From Bin125 sp026705025 (lineage in GTDB: Bacteria > Chloroflexota > Dehalococcoidia > Bin125), in the NCBI GenBank assembly GCA_026705025.1, contig JAPPBN010000026.1, positions 280,091-344,090 on the forward strand: DNA of 64,000 nt, read 5' to 3'. The position numbers and the translations under genes are program-made. Position 1 is the first letter of the stretch. Every line of letters starts with the position of its first letter. The notes below the pieces were generated by a model. It had not been told where the DNA came from and did no database searches. It was given only the letters and a program-made list of their open reading frames with translations. Shown here piece after piece: positions 47,806 through 58,648 of the stretch.

Positions 47806-48820
47806 ACCGATTGCGGAGCCTCTCGCATCACCAACCTCCCGGGTGCCGTTTGATGAGCCAATCACGGACTGGCGGCACCGACACTTGCTGGACGTCGACA
47901 ATCTGTCCAAGGAAGAGATCCTCCGCATCCTCTCAACGGCGAGCGCGATGGCTGAGGTGCTGGACCGCTCAGTCGCACGAACCCCGGCCTTGCGCGGCGT
48001 GACGATCTTCAATCTCTTCTACGAGGCTTCCACGCGCACGCGCTCATCCTTCGAGTTGGCCGGCAAGATCCTCGGTGCGGATGTGATCAACGTGTCCGGC
48101 TCCGGATCTTCGGTAGAAAAGGGAGAGTCGCTGGTCGAGACGCTGAACACGCTCTCGGCCGTCGGGGCCGACGCCGTCGTCATGCGTCACCATGCCTCGG
48201 GCGCACCCTGGCTGGCAGCCCGCACCATTCAGGGGCACATCATCAATGCCGGCGATGGTCAGCACGCGCACCCCACCCAGGCCCTGCTCGACGCCTACAT
48301 CCTGCTCGAAGAATTCGGCGACCTCACCGGTCGCAAAGTCGTGATTGTCGGCGACATTCTGCACTCACGCGTCGCGCGATCCAACATCTGGTCGTTGACA
48401 ACGCTCGGCGCGAAGGTCACGCTGGTCGCGCCGCGTCCGCTGATTCCGGCGTCCATGGCGCCTGGGGCCGGCGAGCCGGAACATCCACTGGCATTGCCCT
48501 CGGTTCAGGTGGCCTCAGACCTCGACGAAGCGATCGTGGGCGCCGATGCGGTGATGGCGCTGCGCATCCAGAACGAGCGTCTTCAAGGCAAACTGCTGCC
48601 CTCGTCGGCAGAGTTCGCCCGCCGCTACCAACTCACCGTCGAGCGCGTCGCGATGGCCTCTCCGCACGCGATCGTCATGCATCCCGGACCCATGAACGAG
48701 GGCGTCGAAATCGCCGTCGATGTCGCCCACGGACCACAGAGCCGGATCGAGGCCCAGGTCTCTGCTGGATTGGCTGTACGAATGGCAATTCTCTTCCTCC
48801 TGATTCGAGGCGGCGCGTGA
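47795..48820 (+). CDS. pyrB: Aspartate carbamoyltransferase catalytic subunit
   Basis: The 341-residue enzyme joins carbamoyl phosphate to aspartate, the committed step of pyrimidine synthesis. Motifs are FYEASTRTRSSFELAGK (carbamoyl phosphate), HHASGAPWLAA, GDGQHAHPTQALLDAYILLE and MHPGPMNEGVEIA. GTG at 47795 was chosen because GAGGAGAGG lies seven bases upstream; the longer open frame runs into pyrR. An N-terminal extension of about 25 residues precedes the core. No PyrI regulatory subunit is encoded nearby. The stop overlaps the pyrC start. Confidence 0.96.
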   Translation: MVTEPIAEPLASPTSRVPFDEPITDWRHRHLLDVDNLSKEEILRILSTASAMAEVLDRSVARTPALRGVTIFNLFYEASTRTRSSFELAGKILGADVINVSGSGSSVEKGESLVETLNTLSAVGADAVVMRHHASGAPWLAARTIQGHIINAGDGQHAHPTQALLDAYILLEEFGDLTGRKVVIVGDILHSRVARSNIWSLTTLGAKVTLVAPRPLIPASMAPGAGEPEHPLALPSVQVASDLDEAIVGADAVMALRIQNERLQGKLLPSSAEFARRYQLTVERVAMASPHAIVMHPGPMNEGVEIAVDVAHGPQSRIEAQVSAGLAVRMAILFLLIRGGA

Positions 48821-50135
48821 ACCGCATCCTCGTGTATGGCGGCCACGTGATTGACCCCGCGTCAGGGATTGACGAGCGGCTCGACGTATTGGTCGTAGAC
48901 GGACGGATCGCCGAGGTGGGCGCCGATCTCGCGGCGCCCGAGGGTGCCGACCTGTTGGCGGCCTCGGGACTGGTCGTGGCCCCGGGCTTCGTCGATCTGC
49001 ACACGCACCTCCGAGAACCTGGTCAAGAGCACAAGGAAACGATCGCCTCAGGCGCGCGCGCTGCGGCCCGGGGCGGATTCACAACGATCTGCGCCATGCC
49101 CAATACCGAGCCGGCGTTGGATTCGGCGGCGATCATCGACGGCATGCTGCAACGCGCGCAGGACGTCGATTGTCGAGTCCTCCCGATCGGCGCGGTGAGC
49201 AAGGCCCGGGCCGGCAAGGAACTGACGGAGCTCTCTGCGCTGCGTGATGCGGGAGCCGTTGCCGTCTCGGATGACGGCGACGCCGTTGCCGATACATCGC
49301 TCGCCCGACGGGCCTTCGAGTACCTCGCCGACCTGGACATCCCCCTCGCCGAACACTGCGAGGATCCCGCCATTGCCCAGGGCGGCGTAATGCACGACGG
49401 CGCGGTCTCTGCCCGGCTCGGCCTGCGCGGTCAACCTGCTGCGGCCGAGTTGTCGATTGTCCAACGCGACATCGCGCTCGCCGAGGCCGCAGGAGCGCAG
49501 TTCCACGCCTGTCACATCTCAACCGAACCGTCGCTGCAAGCCATCGCCGACGCACGGGCGCGCGGCCTGCATGTCACGGCTGAAGTGACCCCCCACCATC
49601 TGTACCTGACCCACGACGTCGTCGCGGGTAGCAGTGACGAACTGCTCTACGACACCAACGCCAAAGTCAATCCGCCGCTGCGCACCGACTCCGATGTCCA
49701 GGCCTGCATCGACGCCCTGGCCGGGGGTGTCGTCGACGCGGTCGCCACCGACCACGCGCCGCACGCAGCAGTCGACAAACAATGCGAGTTCGACGCGGCG
49801 GCATTCGGCATCTCGGGACTGGAATCCGCCTGGGGCGTGGTCAACTCGTTGGTCATCGCCTGCCGCCTGACGCTGTCCGATGCGATTGAACGGCTGACGA
49901 TCGGTCCGGTGCGAGCATGGAACCTCGACCGGGGAGAACTGACCGGGCTAGGCACACTGCAGGTCGGCGCGCCGGCCGACCTGACGCTGCTCTCGACCGA
50001 CGCGGTCTCGCGGGTTCAGCCCGCCTCGTGGGCATCAAAGGGCAAGAACACACCGCTCGACGGCCACTCGCTGATTGGGCTGGTCGCGGCGACGATTTCA
50101 CAGGGACGCATCGTCTGGGACGGTCGGGAGCAGTA

Positions 50136-50136
<1 letters not shown>
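48817..50136 (+). CDS. pyrC: Dihydroorotase
   Basis: This 439-residue metal-dependent cyclase makes dihydroorotate. It has the class I metal motif VDLHTHLREPGQEHKE, then AMPNTEPALDS, the ligands HCEDPA and HACHISTEPS, and the catalytic Asp in ATDHAPHAAVDK. It starts at GTG overlapping the pyrB stop by four bases, and its stop TAA shares a base with the carA ATG. Length and motifs fit an active PyrC rather than a PyrX pseudo-dihydroorotase. Confidence 0.96.
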
Positions 50137-51257
<1,121 letters not shown>

Positions 51258-51258
51258 C

Positions 51259-51738
51259 ATGACGCACTCCAGCAGCCCGGACGATGGCCCAGAGCCTGAG
51301 TATCGACTGGCGACAGCCAATGACGCCGCGGCAATCTCCGACGTGATCCGCGATGTTGTCGAAGGACCGAATCCGGTGGTGTTCGATCGCCCCTGGAGTG
51401 TCGAAGAGGTCTCGACATGGCGACGACGGTTGGGCAACAGCGGCGCCATCTACGTGGCGGTCGAGGGCGACCATCTGATCGGCTTCGGCGCGCTCGACTA
51501 CAACACCCGCCAGCCCGACACCTGTACGCTCGGCGTCTGGCTGCGTTCAGAGTGGCGCAGGCGCGGCATCGGCACGGTGTTGGCCGAATACCTCCTTTCG
51601 CACGCGCGTGAACAGAACTTCCGCCGAGTCGTCGGTTCACTGCCTGACAACAACGAGGCCGCCCTCTCCTTCCTCAGCGCCATCGGCGCGCTTGCGCCGC
51701 TGATCAATCCCGATTCACGATTCGAGCTCCCGCTGTGA
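51259..51738 (+). CDS. GNAT-family N-acetyltransferase inside the pyr operon
   Basis: The 159-residue enzyme has the acetyl-CoA loop WLRSEWRRRGIGTVLAEYLL and the preceding strand TCTLGVWL, typical of GNAT proteins; LPDNNEAALSFLSAIGA is the C-terminal NxxAxxFY-like block. It is inserted between carA and carB, one base after carA, so it is expressed with the pyrimidine genes. The substrate is unknown; nothing ties it to pyrimidines biochemically beyond the operon. Confidence 0.92.
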   Translation: MTHSSSPDDGPEPEYRLATANDAAAISDVIRDVVEGPNPVVFDRPWSVEEVSTWRRRLGNSGAIYVAVEGDHLIGFGALDYNTRQPDTCTLGVWLRSEWRRRGIGTVLAEYLLSHAREQNFRRVVGSLPDNNEAALSFLSAIGALAPLINPDSRFELPL

Positions 51739-51750
51739 TAGGACAATCGG

Positions 51751-52005
51751 TTGCACCTTCGTCGCCTGTTGCTCGTCAGCGCGCTGATCTTCGCGCTCAT
51801 CGGCGCAGGCACGTTGACCGTATCGGTCTGCTGCATGTTCGGTCTGATTGGGAGTCAGTGCGAACTCTGGCTGCTGGGCCCCTTCCTGGCACTACCGCTC
51901 GCTCTGGGTCTTGGCCTGATCGGTCGAGCCGCCGGCGGACCGCCCGTGCTGGAGTCGACGGAGCCGGTCGAATCAATGGGAAGTTGTGAACGTGACGAAG
52001 CCTGA
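51751..52005 (+). CDS. Small membrane protein between carA and carB
   Basis: An 84-residue frame starts at TTG (MHLRRLLLVSALIFALIGAG) and has two hydrophobic segments, about residues 5-30 and 40-60, and a short charged C-terminus. The end overlaps the carB start by 14 bases. No family is recognised. Support is the hydrophobic pattern, the position in a tight operon and the overlap; the start codon is uncertain. Confidence 0.55.
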   Translation: MHLRRLLLVSALIFALIGAGTLTVSVCCMFGLIGSQCELWLLGPFLALPLALGLGLIGRAAGGPPVLESTEPVESMGSCERDEA

Positions 52006-55000
52006 ATCCGTTCTGATTATCGGCAGCGGTCCAATCGTGATCGGCCAGGCGGCCGAGTTTGACTACGCCGGTACACAGGCCTGCAAGGCGATGTCCGAAG
52101 AGGGTGTGCGTTCAATCCTGGTCAACTCCAATCCGGCCACGATCATGACCGACGAAGGCGTCGCCGACGAGGTCTACATCGAGCCGCTGACAGTGCCGGT
52201 CTTGCGCCGGATCATCGAGAAGGAACGCCCCGAAGGTCTGTTGCCCACGCTCGGCGGACAGGTCGGCCTGAACCTCGCCGTAGACCTGCACGAGGCCGGC
52301 GTGCTGGAAGAGTTCAACGTTCGCCTGCTGGGCACCCCGCTCGACGCCATCCGTCGCGCTGAAGACCGCGAGCTGTTCCGCACCGCGATGCGCGAGATCG
52401 GCGAGCCAACGCCGCCCTCGGCGGTCGTTCACTCGCTCGCCGAGGCTCGGGACGCACTGGAAGAGATCGGCCTGCCGGTCGCGATTCGCCCCGCGTACAC
52501 GCTGGGGGGAACCGGCGGCGGATTCGTCCGCACAATGGAGGAATTCGAGCGAGTCGTGCAGACGGGACTGGACGCCTCGCCGATCACGCAAATCTTGATC
52601 GAGCGCTCGCTGCTGGGCTGGAAAGAGGTCGAGTACGAGGTGATGCGCGACGGCGCCGACACCTGCATCACGATCTGCAACATGGAGAATCTCGACCCGA
52701 TGGGCGTCCACACGGGCGATTCCATCGTGGTCGCACCGTCGCAGACGTTGTCCGACAAGGACTACCAGATGCTGCGTTCGGCATCGCTCAACATCATTCG
52801 CTCGCTGGGGATCGAGGGCGGCTGCAACGTCCAGCTCGCGCTCGCCCCGCGGCAGGATGTCGTTGCCTGGCCGCCCGAGTCGATGCGAGATGGCGGCGGC
52901 GTGGGCATCCCTCATGACGAACCGCTGCCCTACTACGTGATCGAGGTCAATCCGCGGGTCAGCCGATCATCTGCCCTGGCATCCAAGGCAACGGGCTACC
53001 CGATCGCCCGGGTTGCGGCCAAGATCGCCGCCGGCAAACGGCTCGACGAAATCGCCAACCAGGTCACCGGACGCACCCAGGCGGCGTTCGAGCCGGCGTT
53101 GGACTACTGCGTCGTCAAGATCCCGCGCTGGCCCTTTGACAAGTTCGAGGCCGGCGATCGCGTGCTTGGCACGCAAATGAAGGCCACCGGCGAGGTGATG
53201 GCCATCGACCGGACCTTTGAAGCCGCCTTGCAAAAGGCGATTCGCTCGCTCGAATTCGGCGGCCGCACGGTCCTCTGGGAGGATTCGGAGAAGGAGGAGG
53301 AACCGTTCCGTGGTTCTGAGACTCCGACCGATGTCCGACTCTGGCACTTGCTCGCCGCGGTCCGCGCCGATCTGCCGCTCGACGAGATCGCCAGTCACTC
53401 CGGCGTTGACCCCTGGTTTCTCGAACGTCTCGAGACGATTGTGCGGATGGAGCAACGTCTGCTGGCCGAACCGCTGACGCCAGCTCTGATGCGCCGCGCC
53501 AAGCGCATGGGATTTGCCGACGAGCAGATTGCCAACCTCGCCGGTAGCGTCGACGAGCGAATCCGCGAACAGCGGCTGAGCTGGGGCATCGCGCCGGTCT
53601 ACAAGATGGTTGACACCTGCGCGGCCGAGTTCGACGCCGTCACGCCGTACTTCTACTCGACCTACGAGGACGAGAACGAGGCCGAACCGGAGCTGGGCAA
53701 ACGCGCGCTGGTGGTCGGCTCAGGGCCGATCAGAATCGGTCAGGGGATCGAGTTCGACTACGCCTCGGTCAAGGCAGCGCAGGCGCTGCGGGCAGCCGGG
53801 TGGGGCGCGGTGATGGCGAACAGCAATCCCGAGACGGTCTCAACCGACTTCGACACTTCCGATCGGCTGTACTTCGAACCATTGGACGAGGAAGCCGTGC
53901 GTGACATCCTCGAAAACGAGGACGGATCTCAGAACGGCAATGGCGGGAATGGCGGGGTCGCCTCCATCCTGCAGTTTGGCGGCCAGACCGCGATCAACCT
54001 CGCCGGACCGCTGACGACCGCGGCCAGACCGATTCTCGGTTCGTCGGCAGACGTGATCGACCTGGCCGAGGACCGAAAGCGCTTCGAGCGCTTCCTCGCC
54101 GACCTGGGCATTCCTCAGCCCCCGGGCACAGCGGTGAGCAGCATTGACGAAGCTGTCCTCGCCGCCGACGCGATCGGCTATCCCGTGCTGGTCCGGCCAT
54201 CGTATGTATTGGGCGGTCGGGCGATGGAGATCGTCCAGGGCGTCGGCGATCTCGCCCGCTACGTCACTCAGGCCCAGGCGGCTGCGCCCGGCAAACCCAT
54301 TCTGATCGACAAGTACCTGGCCGGGATCGAGGTCGAAGTCGACGCGATCTGCGGCGGCGCTGGCGACGACGCGGTACTGATCCCCGGGATCATGGAGCAC
54401 ATTGAGCGCGCCGGCGTCCACTCGGGCGACTCGATGGCCGTCTACCCCGCCCCGAATCTGCGCGCCGGAGAAGTCGCGACGATCATCGAGTACACCCGAC
54501 AGATCGGGATCGGACTCGGCGTCGCCGGACTGATGAACATCCAGTACGTGATTATGCGCGATTCAGACCAAGACGACGGCGATGTGTTTGTCCTTGAGGT
54601 CAATCCGCGCGCCAGTCGCACCGTGCCGTTCCTGAGCAAGGTCACCGGCGTGCCGATGGTCGAAGTTGCCGTGCGCGCCATGCTCGGCGAGTCGTTAGCT
54701 GAGCAGGGCTACTCCAGCGGACTCTGGCCGTCAACGCCATTGGTCGCGGTCAAGGCTCCGGTCTTCTCGATGTCCAAGCTTTCCGGCGTCGACACACATC
54801 TCGGTCCCGAAATGAAGTCGACCGGCGAAGTCATGGGCGTTGATACCGACTATGAGAAGGCCCTGAACAAGGCCTTGATTGCCGCCGGCATGGCTGTTCC
54901 ATCGCAGGGCCGCGCCCTGCTCAGCATCGCCGACCAGGACAAACCCGGCGCGATGGCGTTGATCCGCGAGCTGGGCGAGGCGGGCTACGAGCTTCACGCG

Positions 55001-55312
55001 ACGGTCGGCACGGCCAGCCTGATCCGCGGGCTCGGCTACGACGTGCACGAAGCGCCCAAGCGCGAGGTCGGCGGCGATCCCGATGTGATCGATTTGATTC
55101 GCTCGGGCCAGATCGACATGGTGATCAACACACCCGAGCAGATCAGCAGCAACATTCGCGACGGCTTCCACATCCGCCGAGCCGCAGCCGAGCAGCGGAT
55201 TCCCTGCTTCACCTCGATCGATACCGCACACCATGCCGTCGGGGCCATGCTCGAGGGCGGCGCCGACTACAACATCGCACCGCTGCCGGACTACACGGCT
55301 GGCCGGGTGTAG
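51992..55312 (+). CDS. carB: Carbamoyl-phosphate synthase large subunit
   Basis: The 1106-residue synthase makes carbamoyl phosphate from bicarbonate, ATP and ammonia. It contains two ATP-grasp halves that begin SVLIIGSGPIVIGQAAEFDY and ALVVGSGPIRIGQGIEFDYA, and an allosteric C-terminal MGS domain (AIADQDKPG-type region LLSIADQDKPGAMALIRELG). Both halves carry the ENPRxSRSSALASKATGYP-type segments (VNPRVSRSSALASKATGYP; VNPRASRTVPFLSKVTGVP). GTG at 51992 was preferred over 51986 because GGGAAG is eight bases upstream. Length is normal. Confidence 0.97.
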   Translation: MTKPESVLIIGSGPIVIGQAAEFDYAGTQACKAMSEEGVRSILVNSNPATIMTDEGVADEVYIEPLTVPVLRRIIEKERPEGLLPTLGGQVGLNLAVDLHEAGVLEEFNVRLLGTPLDAIRRAEDRELFRTAMREIGEPTPPSAVVHSLAEARDALEEIGLPVAIRPAYTLGGTGGGFVRTMEEFERVVQTGLDASPITQILIERSLLGWKEVEYEVMRDGADTCITICNMENLDPMGVHTGDSIVVAPSQTLSDKDYQMLRSASLNIIRSLGIEGGCNVQLALAPRQDVVAWPPESMRDGGGVGIPHDEPLPYYVIEVNPRVSRSSALASKATGYPIARVAAKIAAGKRLDEIANQVTGRTQAAFEPALDYCVVKIPRWPFDKFEAGDRVLGTQMKATGEVMAIDRTFEAALQKAIRSLEFGGRTVLWEDSEKEEEPFRGSETPTDVRLWHLLAAVRADLPLDEIASHSGVDPWFLERLETIVRMEQRLLAEPLTPALMRRAKRMGFADEQIANLAGSVDERIREQRLSWGIAPVYKMVDTCAAEFDAVTPYFYSTYEDENEAEPELGKRALVVGSGPIRIGQGIEFDYASVKAAQALRAAGWGAVMANSNPETVSTDFDTSDRLYFEPLDEEAVRDILENEDGSQNGNGGNGGVASILQFGGQTAINLAGPLTTAARPILGSSADVIDLAEDRKRFERFLADLGIPQPPGTAVSSIDEAVLAADAIGYPVLVRPSYVLGGRAMEIVQGVGDLARYVTQAQAAAPGKPILIDKYLAGIEVEVDAICGGAGDDAVLIPGIMEHIERAGVHSGDSMAVYPAPNLRAGEVATIIEYTRQIGIGLGVAGLMNIQYVIMRDSDQDDGDVFVLEVNPRASRTVPFLSKVTGVPMVEVAVRAMLGESLAEQGYSSGLWPSTPLVAVKAPVFSMSKLSGVDTHLGPEMKSTGEVMGVDTDYEKALNKALIAAGMAVPSQGRALLSIADQDKPGAMALIRELGEAGYELHATVGTASLIRGLGYDVHEAPKREVGGDPDVIDLIRSGQIDMVINTPEQISSNIRDGFHIRRAAAEQRIPCFTSIDTAHHAVGAMLEGGADYNIAPLPDYTAGRV

Positions 55313-55332
55313 GAAGTTCGGAAGTCAATCAG

Positions 55333-56139
55333 GTGCGTCGCGCCGCCGCCCGGGTGATCGAGACCGAAGAGATCTATCCCGGCACGTTCGTCACCTGGTA
55401 CGACGCTCCCGCGCTCACGCAACATGCGCAGCCCGGCCAGTTCGTCATGGTCGACCCGGGCGCGGAACGCGGCGCGTTCGATCCGTTGCTACCGCGGGCG
55501 TTCTCTTACTACCGCTTTCGCTATGCCTCGCCTAGGGACTCCGAGCGCCAGTTCGCGTTGCTCTACAGCGTGATCGGTCGGGTGACCGAGCAGATGGCTT
55601 CGATGCAACCGGGCGAACGGGCCTGGATGACCGGCCCGCTGGGGCGCGGATTCGACGTGCGACGCACTGCCTCGAACCTGTTGCTGGTTGGCGGCGGCGT
55701 TGGAATCGCCCCGTTGGTTGCGCTCGCCGACTCCGAGTCCGAGAACTCGTCGCGAACGCGTTCGATCGTGCTCTGCTTCGGCGCCCGCAGCGCGGACGGC
55801 GTCTATCCCGCCGAACTCCTCCCGCCGCAGGTCGAGTACCAGGTCTCGACCGAAGACGGCTCAATGGGTCGAGAGGGATTCGTCACCGATCTGTTCGCCG
55901 ATTACCTCTCCTGGGCGGACCAGTCGTTTGCCTGCGGCCCGGTCCCGATGTTCCGTGCGATGACGCCGATCGTCCGCCGCGACGGTATGAATCGGCCGGT
56001 GCAAATCCTGATGGAAACCGAGATGGCCTGCGGCACCGGCATTTGCTACGGCTGCGCTGTGTTCACCAAGCAGGGAGTCAAGCTCTGCTGCAAGGACGGC
56101 CCCCGCTTCGAGCTGTTGGACGTCTATCCCAACGGCTGA
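55333..56139 (+). CDS. pyrK: Dihydroorotate dehydrogenase electron-transfer subunit
   Basis: The 268-residue FAD/2Fe-2S protein passes electrons from dihydroorotate dehydrogenase B to NAD. The FAD-binding segment has LPRAFSYYRF, the NAD-binding site is LLLVGGGVGIAPLVALAD, and the iron-sulfur cysteines are in ACGTGICYGCAVFTKQG and KLCCKDGP. It starts at GTG 20 bp after carB. The partner PyrD is not in the window and not directly downstream, which is unusual for a pyrK gene. Confidence 0.95.
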   Translation: MRRAAARVIETEEIYPGTFVTWYDAPALTQHAQPGQFVMVDPGAERGAFDPLLPRAFSYYRFRYASPRDSERQFALLYSVIGRVTEQMASMQPGERAWMTGPLGRGFDVRRTASNLLLVGGGVGIAPLVALADSESENSSRTRSIVLCFGARSADGVYPAELLPPQVEYQVSTEDGSMGREGFVTDLFADYLSWADQSFACGPVPMFRAMTPIVRRDGMNRPVQILMETEMACGTGICYGCAVFTKQGVKLCCKDGPRFELLDVYPNG

Positions 56140-56181
56140 GGCCTATCTTTTGCTGAGGCAATTTCAGTTCGGAGGCGTGTC

Positions 56182-57027
56182 ATGACTCGTGAAGCTCGAT
56201 TGGTATTGGACGGATTGGTCTTCCCCGAGGGGCCGCGATGGTTTGAGGGGCGGCTCTGGTTCTCGGACATGCATGCGCATGAAGTGGTTGCCGTCACTCC
56301 CGACGGTGAGCGTGAGACCATCGTCGAAGTTCCCAATCAGCCCTCGGGCCTCGGCTTCCTGCCCGACGGCCGCCTGCTGATCGTCTCGATGACCGATCGC
56401 AAGTTGCTTCGCCTCGACCCGGACGGACTCTGGGAGGTCGCCGACATCTCGGACAAGGCGCCCTATCACTGCAATGACATGGTCACCGACTCCGAGGGCA
56501 ACTGCTATATCGGCAACTTTGGGTTCGACATCACCGACGGCTCGCCGCCGCGCGCGACGACGATGGTCATGGTTACGCCCGACGGTGAATCCTCCGTCGT
56601 CGCCGACGGATTGCAGTTCCCGAATGGCACAGTGATCACGCCTGACGGCAAGACGCTGGTCGTCGGCGAGAGCTGGGGTCAGCGGCTGACGGCGTTCGAT
56701 ATCGCGGACGACGGGACGCTGTCCAACCAACGAGTCTGGGCCGACCTCGGATACCCGCCTGACGGCATTGCTCTGGATGCCGAGGGCGCGATCTGGGTGG
56801 CCGTGCCGACCAATCCCGGAGCGCTGGTCCGGGTTGCTGAAGGCGGCGCAATCCTGGAGCGAATTGAAGTGCCCGACATGGGCGTCTTCGCCTGCATGCT
56901 CGGCGGCGAGGATCGCAAGACCCTGTTCTCGCTGGAGGCGCCGACGTCGAATCCGCAACCAGGTGACCCTCGACTTGGCCGGATTCGCGCCTTCGATGTC
57001 GAGGTCGGCGGCGCTGGATTGCCGTAG
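56182..57027 (+). CDS. SMP-30/gluconolactonase-type beta-propeller hydrolase
   Basis: The 281-residue six-bladed propeller hydrolyses lactones. Metal-binding residues fit the family: Glu18 in LVFPEGPRWFEG, Asn in YHCNDMVTDSEGN, Asn/Asp in QFPNGTVITPDG, and Asp in YPPDGIALDAEGA. CGGAGG precedes ATG at good distance. It follows the pyrimidine operon by 42 bp but has no known link to it. Confidence 0.93.
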   Translation: MTREARLVLDGLVFPEGPRWFEGRLWFSDMHAHEVVAVTPDGERETIVEVPNQPSGLGFLPDGRLLIVSMTDRKLLRLDPDGLWEVADISDKAPYHCNDMVTDSEGNCYIGNFGFDITDGSPPRATTMVMVTPDGESSVVADGLQFPNGTVITPDGKTLVVGESWGQRLTAFDIADDGTLSNQRVWADLGYPPDGIALDAEGAIWVAVPTNPGALVRVAEGGAILERIEVPDMGVFACMLGGEDRKTLFSLEAPTSNPQPGDPRLGRIRAFDVEVGGAGLP

Positions 57028-57044
57028 GCACCGTTTCAGCGGAC

Positions 57045-57608
57045 ATGTCGAAGGCTGAACTGCGGAGCGCGATGCGTCGCCAGCGGGCCGCGTTGCCCGC
57101 CGAGGCGACGCACGGCTGGTCGGCGTCGATCGCGTCTCGCCTGATTGCGCTGGACGAGATCCGACGCGCCGATACCGTCCACTGTTACGCCAGTTCGTTG
57201 CCTGGCGAAGTCGGCACCGACGGCCTGATTGCACAACTGCTGACCGAGCGACGGCGGGTCGTGTGTCCCAGAGTGCGCGCGCATGGACAGCTGGAGCATC
57301 GCGAGATCTCGGCGCTCTCACAACTGGTGGGCGCAGCGTTTGGGCTGCGCGAGCCCGACCACGAACTCGCACCGCCGGCCGATCCGGGGATCTGCGATGT
57401 GATCGTCGTGCCCGGGGTCGCCTTCGATCAGGAGGGCGGACGGCTGGGCATGGGCGGCGGCTACTACGATCGCTTTCTCACGCAGGTCTCCGCGCCGACC
57501 GTTGGGTTGGCATTTGAGATGCAGCTTGTCGACAGACTCCCGGTGTCGGACCACGATCAACGAGTCGACCTGATCGTGACGGAGCTGCGAGTGATTCGAT
57601 GTCGCTGA
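57045..57608 (+). CDS. 5-formyltetrahydrofolate cyclo-ligase
   Basis: This 187-residue enzyme converts 5-formyl-THF to 5,10-methenyl-THF with ATP. The nucleotide-binding signature is EGGRLGMGGGYYDRFL near residue 125, with VIVVPGVAFDQ before it and an N-terminal helix MSKAELRSAMRRQRAAL that carries the basic substrate-binding residues. Length is standard. It overlaps the next gene by ten bases. Confidence 0.95.
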   Translation: MSKAELRSAMRRQRAALPAEATHGWSASIASRLIALDEIRRADTVHCYASSLPGEVGTDGLIAQLLTERRRVVCPRVRAHGQLEHREISALSQLVGAAFGLREPDHELAPPADPGICDVIVVPGVAFDQEGGRLGMGGGYYDRFLTQVSAPTVGLAFEMQLVDRLPVSDHDQRVDLIVTELRVIRCR

Positions 57609-58057
57609 TCCGCTGGATGCCCGTCACGCGCGCTGCCGTGATCCACGCTGTGACGACGCGCGCCGAACTGGTCGGCGCATTCGCCCAGATGTATCCGGCG
57701 GTGTGGGATGCGCTGCACGAGCAGGGTCCGCCCCAGCTGGGCGAGGTGATTGCCGTCTATCACTCAATTGGCGACGACGAGCTGGTGCTCTCGGCGGGGA
57801 TGGAAGTCGATGAGGACTTTGAGCCGCTTGAACCGCTGGCGTTGCTCGAACTGGGCGGGTGCGAGGCCGGTGTGATCGATCACTTCGGCCCTTACCTCTT
57901 CGAGGACTTCCGCAGAAGCCAGGCCACACTGGAAGCGGAGCTTGCCTTGCAGAGCCTGGTCGCGACGGGACTCGTCATCGAGCGGTATCTGACGATGCCT
58001 GATGCGGAGCCCGATCAGTCGAAGTGGCATACCGAGATCTGGCTGCCATTGGCGTAG
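57599..58057 (+). CDS. GyrI-like small-molecule-binding protein, first of a tandem pair
   Basis: The 152-residue protein is a SHS2/GyrI-like effector-binding domain without a DNA-binding part. Characteristic positions are RAAVIHAVTTRAELVGAFAQ, EVIAVYHSIGDDELVLSAGM, ViDHFGPYLFEDF and the C-terminal EPDQSKWHTEIWLPL. It begins inside the cyclo-ligase gene and probably depends on its translation. Ligand unknown; such proteins bind drugs or act as hydrolases. Confidence 0.88.
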   Translation: MSLIRWMPVTRAAVIHAVTTRAELVGAFAQMYPAVWDALHEQGPPQLGEVIAVYHSIGDDELVLSAGMEVDEDFEPLEPLALLELGGCEAGVIDHFGPYLFEDFRRSQATLEAELALQSLVATGLVIERYLTMPDAEPDQSKWHTEIWLPLA

Positions 58058-58093
58058 CATCGCGGTGAAGCGAGATGACGAACGGAGCGAACG

Positions 58094-58546
58094 ATGCCGG
58101 AGATTGTCCAACTTGCGGCCCGGAGAGCGGCGGTGATGCATGCGGAGGCGTCAACCGAGGAGTTGCCTGCGACCTTTGCGCGCATTTTTCCGGCGGTGCA
58201 TGCGGCGCTGACCGAGCAGGGCGTCACCGATATGGGTCATGTCATTGCCGTCTATCACTCGATGGACGCCAACCAGATGACGCTTTCGGGGGGCATCGAA
58301 ATCGGCGATGGAGTGGAGCCGAGCGGGGAGCTCGAGCTACTGGAGATGCCCGCCGGCGACGCGGTGAAGGCGGACCACTTTGGACCCTATGAAGAGCTCG
58401 GCGAGACGCATGAGCAAGTCTGGCAGTACGTCCAGGAGATCGGCCGCGCGCCGAGCGGTGGTCCGATCGAGCGCTACATCACGGATCCTGAGGCGGAGCC
58501 GGACACGTCCAAGTGGCATACGGAAATTCTGTTGCCACTGCAGTAG
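58094..58546 (+). CDS. GyrI-like small-molecule-binding protein, second of a tandem pair
   Basis: This 150-residue paralogue of the preceding gene has ARRAAVMHAEASTEELPATF, HVIAVYHSMDANQMTLSGGI, KADHFGPYEELGETHEQVWQ and TSKWHTEILLPL at corresponding places. A gap of 36 bp with GAGCGAACG upstream separates the two. The pair arose by tandem duplication. It ends just before the tRNA-Gly gene on the other strand. Confidence 0.88.
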   Translation: MPEIVQLAARRAAVMHAEASTEELPATFARIFPAVHAALTEQGVTDMGHVIAVYHSMDANQMTLSGGIEIGDGVEPSGELELLEMPAGDAVKADHFGPYEELGETHEQVWQYVQEIGRAPSGGPIERYITDPEAEPDTSKWHTEILLPLQ

Positions 58547-58549
58547 CGC

Positions 58550-58624
58550 TGGAGCGGGGGACGGGATTCGAACCCGCGGCCACCTGCTTGGAAGGCAGGA
58601 GCTCTACCCCTGAGCTACCCCCGC
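58550..58624 (-). tRNA. tRNA-Gly (anticodon TCC)
   Basis: On the minus strand, GCGGGGG pairs with CCCCCGC, followed by discriminator T and encoded CCA. Anticodon stem CCTGC/GCAGG holds CTTCCAA, giving TCC. D-arm TAGCTCAGGGGTAGAGC and T-arm GCGGGTTCGAATCCCGT are complete. A second, broken copy lies 24 bp upstream on the same strand. Confidence 0.96.
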
Positions 58625-58648
58625 ATGGCTACGGCTGAGCGTACCGGA